Shown here: piece by piece, positions 16,710 through 24,010 of the stretch | Position numbering within the stretch: the first letter of the stretch is position 1 | Layout: each line of letters opens with the position of its first letter | Assembly: GCF_019351405.1 (NCBI RefSeq) | Contig: NZ_JAHWZX010000019.1 | Span: 1-37,807, forward strand | Origin: Stakelama flava | GTDB taxonomy: Bacteria > Pseudomonadota > Alphaproteobacteria > Sphingomonadales > Sphingomonadaceae | DNA length: 37,807 nt | Direction of reading: 5' to 3' | The notes under the pieces: model-generated | Databases searched by the model: none | Told to the model about the DNA's origin: nothing | The model's input: only the letters and a program-made list of their open reading frames with translations | Program-made: the position numbers and the translations under genes

Positions 16710-18026
16710 ATGGCCGATGGTGATCGCCTGAGTGACGACATGCCGGTGGCTTCGGCCACCGGCGAGGGAAGCACGCTGTTCGGCCATCCGCGCGGGCTGA
16801 CGGTGCTTTTCCTCACCCAGATGTGGGCCGAATTCTCCTATTTCGGCCTGCAGGCGATGCTCGTCTATTACATGACTGGTGATCTGGGGTTCAGCCAGAC
16901 CAAGTCGTCGCTGATCTACGGCACCTATGGCGCGACCGCCTTCCTGAGCCCGTTTTTCGGCGGGATCATCGCCGACCGCTGGCTGGGGCGTGCCAAGAGC
17001 GTGATCGCCGGCGGTGCGCTGATGATGGCCGGCCATTTCGCGATGGCGTTCGAGCCGCTGCTGTTTCCCGCGCTTGCGCTGGTGGCGATCGGCAACGGGC
17101 TGTTCATCCCGCCGCTCGCGGTTCAGGTCGGCAGCCTCTATCGCGACGGCGACCCTCGCCAGGCGCAGGGGTTCAGCGCCTATTATATGGGGATCAACCT
17201 CGGCGGGCTGAGCGCGCCGCTGATCTGCGGTTCGCTCGGCGAGATGCTGGGCTGGCACTGGGGTTTCGCCGCGGCCGGGATCGGCATGGCGATCGGGCTC
17301 GTCATCTATACGCGCTATCTCAGCCTGCTGCCGCCCGAACCCGCACGGCCCAACGCCTCGGCGCCGGGCGATCCGAAGGTGCTGAGCGCGATCGACTGGC
17401 GCAACCTGCGCATCCTGGGCGTGCTGATTGTCACGATCATCCTGTTCCGCGTCGCATATGAACAGAGCGGCAACGTCATCGCGCTGTGGGTCGAGCATCA
17501 GACCGACCGCACCGTCTCGCTATTCGGCGGAATGGAAGTGCCTGCGACTTGGTTCCAGTCGATCAACCCGGCGCTGATCATCATCCTGACGCCGTTCCTG
17601 ATGCGGCACTGGCAACGCCGGAACAAGGGCGACAGCCTGGCCGTGCTGTTCGGGCGGATGAGCGTCGGCTGCCTGATTTCGAGCCTGTCGATGGCGGTGA
17701 TGATCGGCGGGGCGATCGCCTATGCGAGCGCCGGGCAGCCGGTCAGCATGATCTGGGTGCTCGGCTATTTCGTGATGCTGACGCTCGGCGAACTGTTCGT
17801 GATCCCCGTCGGGCTCTCGCTGATCGGGCGGCTGTCGCCGGTGCAGATCGCGGCGATGCTGATGGGCGCCTGGTACCTTGCGAAGTTCGTCGGCAGCATG
17901 CTCGCCGGCATCATGGGCGCCTATTGGGGCGTCATCCCGGCAACCGTCTTCTTCGGAATCGGAATGGCCGCGCTGCTGCTGGCCGCCGCGATCCTCGCGA
18001 TCATGAGCCGCGTACACGCCGATTGA
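16710..18026 (+). CDS. POT/PTR2-family peptide transporter (major facilitator superfamily)
   Basis: A 438-residue membrane protein with about 12 predicted helices. It starts at ATG one base after the upstream stop. The family is recognised from FFGGIIADRWLGRAKSVIAGG, QAQGFSAYYMGINLGGLSAPL and the late helix pattern GELFVIPVGLSLIGRLSP. Most POT proteins carry ExxERFxYYG in helix 1; here the matching segment reads QMWAEFSYFG, so both glutamates and the arginine of that motif are displaced or lost. Transport of di- or tripeptides into the cytoplasm is expected, but proton coupling may differ from the standard. It is in one operon with the TonB receptor and serine hydrolase. Confidence 0.82.
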   Translation: MADGDRLSDDMPVASATGEGSTLFGHPRGLTVLFLTQMWAEFSYFGLQAMLVYYMTGDLGFSQTKSSLIYGTYGATAFLSPFFGGIIADRWLGRAKSVIAGGALMMAGHFAMAFEPLLFPALALVAIGNGLFIPPLAVQVGSLYRDGDPRQAQGFSAYYMGINLGGLSAPLICGSLGEMLGWHWGFAAAGIGMAIGLVIYTRYLSLLPPEPARPNASAPGDPKVLSAIDWRNLRILGVLIVTIILFRVAYEQSGNVIALWVEHQTDRTVSLFGGMEVPATWFQSINPALIIILTPFLMRHWQRRNKGDSLAVLFGRMSVGCLISSLSMAVMIGGAIAYASAGQPVSMIWVLGYFVMLTLGELFVIPVGLSLIGRLSPVQIAAMLMGAWYLAKFVGSMLAGIMGAYWGVIPATVFFGIGMAALLLAAAILAIMSRVHAD

Positions 18027-18069
18027 GCGAGCGGGGGACCCGCCGCCGGCGCGAACAAGGGAGAGTGTC

Positions 18070-18275
18070 ATGAAGAACTGCTGCTGCTCGCGCTTCCGCT
18101 GTCGGCCGCCGGCCGCGCCCGTGCTTGCCGATCCGCCCAAGGATTTCGACGCGCGGGTCGAGGCGATCCGCACGGCATCCGAAACGCCGGCGATCGGCGT
18201 CGCGATCGTCGAAAACGGCAAGGTCGTGCTCGCCAGGGGCTATGGGACGACGACCCTCGAGGGCACGCCGTCTAC
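18070..18275 (+). pseudogene. Truncated third serine hydrolase, N-terminal remnant
   Basis: After GGGAGAGTGTC an ATG opens a reading frame that soon matches the beta-lactamase-like hydrolases of this cluster (DFDARVEAIRTASETPAIG, VENGKVVLARGYG). The first 17 codons in this frame are cysteine- and arginine-rich nonsense, while a shifted frame of the same bases gives a proper signal peptide (KLLLLALPLSAAG). Two compensating frame changes have therefore happened. After about 18275 the sequence no longer matches the family and IS256-type sequence begins by about 18320. The SxxK region and the rest of the protein are gone. It was the fourth gene of the TonB receptor unit. Confidence 0.75.
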
Positions 18276-18705
18276 ATCGGTGACGGTATCGCACGGTGAT
18301 GCTCGCCAAGAGCGTGCGCCGGGCGATAGCAGGATATTTCCGTCCCCAATGACCTTCCTCGAAAGCCTCCAGCGCCGCCAGGCCGGCATCGGCATTTTTC
18401 GCGCGGTAGACGCTGCGTAGCGCCTGGGCGATCGGTTTGCGGTCCTTCCAGGATGCGAAGCTCATGCTGTTTCTGATCAGATGCACGATGCAAGTCTGAA
18501 CGACCGTTTCTGGGAAGACGGCGTTGATAGCGTCCGGGAAGCCCTTCAGACCATCAACGACGGCGATCAGGATATCGGCGACGCCCCGGTTCTTGAGCTC
18601 GTTCATCACGCGCATCCAGAAATTGGCGCCCTCGGTTTGCTCGATCCAGATGCCGAGGATTTCCTTCGTTCCGTCGGGCAATATGCCGAGCGCGATGTAA
18701 ACCGC

Positions 18706-18743
18706 CCCTTCGACTGCCTGCCAAGGCAGGCGCTCAGGACAAG
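18706..18743. repeat. 38-bp REP-like palindromic repeat inserted in the IS256 transposase
   Basis: The insert begins CCCTTCGACTGCCTGCC and ends CGCTCAGGACAAG, with a 7-base stem GCCTGCC/GGCAGGC. Removing it joins RNK to AVYIALG as in intact IS256 transposases, so it is a clean insertion; its 38 bases break the frame. A near-identical unit is at 19512-19550. Confidence 0.75.
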
Positions 18744-18795
18744 CTTGTTGCGGACAAAGCCCTCATCGCGGATTTTGACCCTGATTGCGTCAAAG

Positions 18796-18841
18796 ACGGA
18801 GGAGGATCAGGCGATGATCCGGCGGATCATCGACCCGACGA
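18796..18841. repeat. About 46-bp palindromic insertion in the IS256 transposase
   Basis: Between the codons for DACYPL and V(F)DAIRVKI there is extra sequence with a 9-base dyad, CGATGATCC (18812-18820) and GGATCATCG (18824-18832). It introduces the stop that ends the N-terminal fragment at 18790. It differs in sequence from the 38/39-bp units. Edges are estimated from the expected protein. Confidence 0.55.
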
Positions 18842-19381
18842 CGCAGCGGATAGCAGGCGTCGAGCGGTCGACCTTGCCATTCGGCGACCGTCTCCAGCAC
18901 GGCGTCGGTCACCGTCGAGATCAGATCCGGCGATACGTCGATCCCGTAAAGCTCATCGAGGTGTCCGCGGATCTCGCGCACCGTCATCCCGCGCGCATAC
19001 ATCGAGATGATCTTCGTATCGAAGTCCGGGAACCGCCGCTGGTATTTGGCGATCAGCCTGGGATCGAAGGTTCCCGATCGATCACGCGGAATATCCAGCG
19101 TCACCTTCGACGTGCCGGTCAGCATCGTCTTCTTCGAGCTGCCGTTGCGTCGATTATCGGCGCCGGCCTCGGCTTCCCATCCCAAGTGATCGTCTAACTC
19201 CGCTGCCAGCATCCGTTCCGACAATGCCTTCTTCAACTCGTCCGGCAGGCCGTCTTTCGCAAACAGCTCCTGCGGATCACGCCCAGCCAGAAGCTGGTCC
19301 AGCACATCCTTGTCGGTTGCCATATCGATGGTCCTTTCCATTCCATCTTATGGCCTCGCGCACAAAATTACTGACAGTCCC

Positions 19382-20084
19382 CGCCTGCGGCCTCGATTCT
19401 TTCGCGCACCGATGCCCGCTTGTGGCTCGAGAGGTTGTCCATGATGACCACGTCGCCGGGGCACAGTTCGGGTACCAGCACCTGGGTGACATAGGCTTCG
19501 AACCAGTCGCCCCCTTCGACTGCCTGCCTGCGGCAGTCGCTCAGGACAGGATTGATCGGCCCGTCCAGCACCATCGGCGCGACCATGCCTGTCATGCGCA
19601 GTCCCGCCACCAGCGTGGTGGTCTTGCGGTGACCGTGCGGGAAGCCCATTCGCAGCCGCTCGCCCTTCGGACAGCGGCCATGGCTACGGGTCATGTTGGT
19701 GGCGGTCCAGGTCTCGTCGATGAACACGAGACGCTCCGGCTCCAGATCGATCTGACCTTCGAACCATTGCGTCGGGGAATGACGCGCAAAAAAGACTGGC
19801 CATGCAATCGAGCAAGACCGCCCCGACATACTGAAGCAGCGCCGGGAATTGCGCGCCTCCCAGATAGCAAGGATGTCTGACGCACGCTCTTCCACCCGGC
19901 GCGAGCGCATATCGCCGCCTTGGAGCTTCGGGGCAAAGTCGCCAGTCTCGCGCCGTTGGGCCTGCCAGCGGATCGCTGTCGAAGGCGCGACACCAAACCG
20001 GATCGCCGCTGCACGGCAATTCAGCCCACTATCAACCGTCGCAAGAAGTCGGACGCGCAAATCCATCGAAAGCGTGTGAGCCAT
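19382..20084 (-). pseudogene. IS630-family transposase relic (interrupted, rearranged, truncated)
   Basis: The minus-strand frame begins MAHTLSMDLRVRLLATVDSG with a helix-turn-helix (CRAAAIRFGVAPSTAIRW). It then has the DDE core: LVFIDETWTATNMTRSHGRC (first Asp), GERLRMGFPHGHRKTTT and PGDVVIMDNLSSHK (second Asp). The C-terminus with the last catalytic residue was removed where the IS256 element joins at 19381. Between about 19770 and 19852 the sequence matches family residues only when read on the plus strand, so that block is inverted. A 39-bp in-frame repeat is inserted at 19512-19550. It cannot be active. Confidence 0.8.
19512..19550. repeat. 39-bp REP-like palindromic repeat inserted in the IS630 transposase
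   Basis: It begins CCCTTCGACTGCCTGCC and ends CGCTCAGGACAGG, with stem GACTGCC/GGCAGTC. It adds 13 codons in frame between LDGPIN and GDWFEAYV, which are contiguous in intact relatives. It is the second copy of the unit at 18706-18743. Confidence 0.75.
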
Positions 20085-20113
20085 CCATGCCGGCCTCCTT
20101 CACCAGCACCGAT
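20079..20113. repeat. IS630 end sequence, copy 1 of a 35-bp inverted pair
   Basis: This stretch covers the transposase start and its upstream leader. Its reverse complement matches 37152-37186 at 33 of 35 positions, which identifies the second site as a remnant of the same type of element. Confidence 0.7.
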
Positions 20114-20159
20114 TCTGAATCAGAAATCACACCCGATCGCGACGAAGCGCTGGCCTTTT

Positions 20160-20609
20160 CCGATCTGGATTCGATCCAGAATGCGTCTGCCCGGACGATT
20201 GCCGCGCAGACGGAGTGTTCCAAATGGCGCTATACCACGCTCATCGTTCCCGGAGCGGGACCCGAAGATACGGCGCTGCGATTCCGTCAGGGCATGACTC
20301 CTTTCATCCTCGTATCGGGCAGTGCAGTACATCCGCGCGGCAGCGATTTTTTCGAAGCGGTCGAGATACGCCGCGCGCTGATCGGTCCCTATGGCATTCC
20401 GGCTGATCGCATCATTATGGAACCGCACGCGCTGCACCACGACCAATTTGTGCAACGCCACCCGGCGCTTCGATGATCTCGCCATTCCGCTGGACAGTGA
20501 TGCGCGGATCGTCACCGATCGCGAACAAAGCGCTTATATCGAAAGCCCCGCCTTTACCGAACGCAATGCGCGCGAACTCGGCTATCGGCCGGCGGCTTTC
20601 ACCTTATGA
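20160..20609 (+). pseudogene. YdcF-like (DUF218) protein, decayed
   Basis: One frame gives KWRYTTLIVPGAGPEDTAL, then FILVSGSAVHPRGSDFFEAV and RRALIGPYGIPADRIIMEPH. A second frame continues CTTTNLCNATRRF and EQSAYIESPAFTERNA as far as the stop at 20607. Together they match the core of a YdcF-type DUF218 protein, with a frameshift near 20430-20440. A short stretch is missing after PEDTAL, and the N-terminal part of the protein is absent because the gene joins IS630 sequence. These proteins are thought to act in envelope sugar or peptidoglycan metabolism; none is expected from this copy. Confidence 0.65.
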
Positions 20610-20676
20610 CCTTGAATTCAAAACCTTCTTCACTATCGCTGCGACAGGATCCGCGTGATACGCTAGACCCCTGACG

Positions 20677-22725
20677 ATGATCACTGCCCTGCTTGCGCTT
20701 GCCGCCCTGTCTTCGGTCCAGCCCGCCCCGGTCGGACCGGCGGCGCCCCCCGCCGATCTGGTCGATCCCTTTGTTGGCACGATGGGCGATTCGGGACAAT
20801 TGACGCCGGCGGCGAATGTGCCGTTCGGCATGGTCCAGCTCGGCCCGGATACCGAACCGCACAACCATAATGGCTATGCGTTCAGCGCACCTGTTCTGCT
20901 CGGTTTTTCCCACACCCGCGCGATCGGCGTGGGATGCGGCGGGGCGGGCGGCGATCTGATGATCTCACTCGATTATGCCGGAGCGCCCGCCGCAGCCCCA
21001 ATCCTGGAGGCGAGTCAGCGCGCGCGGGCAGGTCGATATTCGGTCCGCTATGGCGACGATATCGCGGCGGAGATGACCGCGACGCGCGGCGCTGGATTGC
21101 TGCGCTTCACTGTCCCCAAGGCCGGGCAGGTCCTGCTGCGCATCGATGGCGGGCATAGCTATACCACCCGTCACGCCACTCGCTGGCTGACGAGCGGTGC
21201 GAACGATGTGCGCGCTCAGCTCAGCGCAGGCACGGTGTGCGATCAGGGCATCTATACGATTTACACGGCGAGCCGCGTCACCCGCAACGGTCATCCGCTT
21301 GATGGAGCGCTGACGGCGCAGGGTGCAGGCGTAATGGCACTGCCGATCACCGTCGCGGCGGGCGATGTGATCGAGGTCCGCACCGGCCTGTCGAGCGTCG
21401 ATAGCGACGGCGCGGCGCTGGTGCGCGACGCCGAACTGGGCGACCGTTCGTTCGATAGCGTCGCCGCGGCTGCGCGCGATGCGTGGAATGAAGCGCTGGG
21501 GCGCGTGGCGGTCGCGGGTCCCTGGCAGCAGCGTGCCTTATTCTATACCTCGCTGTTTCGCGTCTTTGCCACACCGGTCGCGATTGACGATCCCGACCGC
21601 CGTCACCGCGAAAGCGACGGGCGGATAGCGAAGTCGGCGCCGGGAACGACCCGCTATGCCAGCTGGTCGCTATGGGACAATTACCGCACCCAATTGCCGC
21701 TTCTGGCACTACTTCAGCCCGAATGCAGCGCCGATATCGCCCGCTCGCTCGTCGCGCTGTACGCTGCGGGCAAGCCGCAATGGGCGAGCGCGCACGAACC
21801 CTTTATCACGGTGCGCACCGAACATGCCGGAATCGCACTGCTCGATATGCGCCGAAAGGGGATTGACGGTTTCGATGCGCAGGCGGCGCTGCGCGGCATG
21901 ATCGCCGATAGCGATCGGCTGGAACGCAGCACCCCTGACCAGCAGATCGAGGCGGCTTATGACGATTGGGCGACGGGGCAGCTGGCGGGCGATCTGGGCG
22001 ATACTGATCTTGCAGCGCGCTTTCTCGACCGGGCGCATGGCTATCGCGCGATGTGGCGCCGGGTGTTCGAACCGCTGGGCGCCGATGCCGATGTGGTGAA
22101 GGCGCATGGCCTGTATCAGGGGACGCTGTGGCAATATCGCTGGGCGCCGGTATTCGACTTGCCCTGGATCGAGGCGACGCTGGGGCGCGACAAGATGCTT
22201 GCCCAGCTCAATCATTTCTTCGACGCCAATCTGTTCAACATGACGAATGAGCCGGATATACAGGTGCCTTGGTTCTTCGCCACCCTTGGTCGTCCGCAAC
22301 CGACGGCGGATCTGGTCCGCACGATCCTGACACAGCCGATCGCACATCCTTATGTCAACAGCCGCAAACGCACCCAGCCTTTTATCGGCCCCAGCTTCGC
22401 GCTCTCGCCCGAAGGCTTTGCCGACGGCATGGACGATGATGCGGGGGCGATGACATCCTGGTATGTCTTCGCCTCGCTCGGGCTGTATCCGCTGGTGCCG
22501 GGCGAGCCCTGGTATGTCGTGACGACGCCGGCCTTCCGCCATGCGCGCGTTCAGATTGCGCCGGGACGAGCGCTAACTATCAAACGCTCCGGCCCCGCTG
22601 ACGGGCGGGTCGTGAGTGCATCCTTCAACGGCCAGCCACTGCGCGATTTTCGCCTCATCCATCAGCAGCTGGTTGCGGGCGGTACTCTGATCGTCCGAAC
22701 AGAGCCCACCACAGCTGTGGATTAG
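20677..22725 (+). CDS. Glycoside hydrolase family 92, alpha-mannosidase
   Basis: A 682-residue secreted enzyme with a short signal peptide (MITALLALAALSSVQPAPVG). The N-terminal beta-sandwich has VDPFVGTMGDSGQLTPAANVPFGM and LLGFSHTRAIGVGCGGAGG. The (alpha/alpha)6 domain has YASWSLWDNYRTQLPLLAL and, near 525, the FNMTNEPDIQVPW segment whose Glu is the general acid. Near 586 is DDDAGAMTSWYVFASLGLYP, which holds the calcium and base carboxylates. It removes terminal alpha-mannose by an inverting mechanism, probably from plant or fungal glycans. The stop codon is made by the IS element that begins at 22725, so a few natural C-terminal residues may be lost; all catalytic parts are present. Confidence 0.9.
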   Translation: MITALLALAALSSVQPAPVGPAAPPADLVDPFVGTMGDSGQLTPAANVPFGMVQLGPDTEPHNHNGYAFSAPVLLGFSHTRAIGVGCGGAGGDLMISLDYAGAPAAAPILEASQRARAGRYSVRYGDDIAAEMTATRGAGLLRFTVPKAGQVLLRIDGGHSYTTRHATRWLTSGANDVRAQLSAGTVCDQGIYTIYTASRVTRNGHPLDGALTAQGAGVMALPITVAAGDVIEVRTGLSSVDSDGAALVRDAELGDRSFDSVAAAARDAWNEALGRVAVAGPWQQRALFYTSLFRVFATPVAIDDPDRRHRESDGRIAKSAPGTTRYASWSLWDNYRTQLPLLALLQPECSADIARSLVALYAAGKPQWASAHEPFITVRTEHAGIALLDMRRKGIDGFDAQAALRGMIADSDRLERSTPDQQIEAAYDDWATGQLAGDLGDTDLAARFLDRAHGYRAMWRRVFEPLGADADVVKAHGLYQGTLWQYRWAPVFDLPWIEATLGRDKMLAQLNHFFDANLFNMTNEPDIQVPWFFATLGRPQPTADLVRTILTQPIAHPYVNSRKRTQPFIGPSFALSPEGFADGMDDDAGAMTSWYVFASLGLYPLVPGEPWYVVTTPAFRHARVQIAPGRALTIKRSGPADGRVVSASFNGQPLRDFRLIHQQLVAGGTLIVRTEPTTAVD

Positions 22726-23145
22726 GGTCAGGACTCATTGTGGGAGCCAGTAGGTGACGATGGCGGCGGTGCGATGGGCCTTCAGATGGGTCGCATCGAT
22801 CATCAGTCGGTCGGGCTTGCCGCCCTTCGCTGCCAGTTCGGCGAAGATGCGGTTGAACACGCCCAGACGGCTCCAGCGGATGAAGCGGTTGTAGATCGTC
22901 TTGTGCGGCCCGTAGGCCGGCGGTGCATCGCGCCAGCGCAGACGGTTGCGAATCACGAAGATGATGCCGCTCACGATCCGCCGGTCGTCGACCCGCGGGA
23001 TGCCGTGCGACAAGGGAAAGTATGGCTCTATCCGGCGCATCTGCGCCTCGCTCAGCAACCATGGTTCGGACATCGGCAACGCCTCCTCGACGCCGCAAGT
23101 GAATCAGCCGAGACCTTCATGCAAGCGATTTAATAGGTCCTGAGC

Positions 23146-23146
<1 letters not shown>
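22725..23146 (-). mobile_element. IS5/IS427-type internal-deletion derivative (422 bp)
   Basis: The ends are GGGTCAGGAC (22725) and GTCCTGAGCC (23146), inverted repeats matching at 9 of 10 positions, each flanked by TA. Inside on the minus strand is a 114-residue protein (23079-22735): LSEAQMRRIEPYFPLSHGIP, RWRDAPPAYGPHKTIYNRFI and LMIDATHLKAHRTAA. This is the N-terminal half of an IS427-type transposase. It then jumps to IVTYWLPQ, which looks like the extreme C-terminus of the second frame, and stops just before the end repeat. The middle of the element has thus been deleted while both ends remain; it could only move if a full copy supplies transposase. Confidence 0.78.
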
Positions 23147-23555
<409 letters not shown>

Positions 23556-23556
<1 letters not shown>

Positions 23557-24010
23557 GCTCGGGATAGGTGAACTGATCGAGATAATGGCCGCCCGCCTCG
23601 GCGGCCAGCCGGTGCGCCTCGTCGTAGACCGTGCGGGGAACCTCGACCGCATGGATATGGTGGCGTCGAGCTTGGGCGCGGCCGTCGCCGCCGGGACCAC
23701 TGCAATGAAACGCAGGCCCAGCATTTTCGCGAAATAGGCCTCGCTTACCGCAGTCGACCCCGACAACGCCTCGATGACGCAAGTCTCCGGACCGATCCAG
23801 GCATTGCACAACGCGTAGAGAAACAATGAGCGCGCCAGACGATGCTTGAGACTGCCGGTAGGGTGGCTGCTTTCATCCTTGAGATAAAACAATGCCGGGG
23901 TGGCGCGGTAAATCCATGCGGATGAGGTGCGTGTCGGCCGAGCGGTTGAAATCGGCCTCGATGCGACGGACAGCGTCGGCGCGCCACGTCTCGACGGCAG
24001 CGTTGTTCAT
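23556..24010 (-). pseudogene. PLP-dependent cysteine synthase/cysteine desulfhydrase-like gene, N-terminal remnant
   Basis: The ATG at 24010 overlaps the stop of the M3 peptidase gene (ATGA), so this gene was co-translated with it. The start is normal ([20 protein letters not shown]). A two-base loss near 23890 shifts the frame before [20 protein letters not shown], which carries the PLP lysine in SLKHR. A further small deletion comes after APKLDA, and the third frame reads [20 protein letters not shown] to DQFTYPER. There the gene is cut and joined to trxB. The family includes L-cysteine desulfhydrases of the Cds1 type, which release sulfide from cysteine; the exact activity of the ancestor is uncertain. 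Confidence 0.72.

Larger units (their letters stand above)
18318..19381 (-). mobile_element. IS256-family element relic (truncated, carries two small insertions)
   Basis: On the minus strand the transposase runs from an ATG at 19341 or 19323. The N-terminal part has ELKKALSERMLAAELDDHLG and IPRDRSGTFDPRLIAKYQRR. The core resumes as ILPDGTKEILGIWIEQTEGA and CIVHLIRNSMSFASWKDRK and stops at GRKYPAIARR. The last quarter of the protein and the far end of the element are missing. The near end is preserved: the minus-strand sequence GGGACTGTCAGTAATTTTGT at 19362-19381 fits IS256-type terminal repeats. Two inserts (18706-18743 and about 18796-18841) split the gene into three frames, so it cannot make transposase. 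It lies inside the IS630-type relic. Confidence 0.8.

Noticed and set aside
18070..18420. Intact 116-residue protein starting at 18070
   Set aside because: Its middle matches only the first part of a hydrolase domain, its start is an off-frame signal peptide and its end is antisense IS256 sequence, so it is a remnant.
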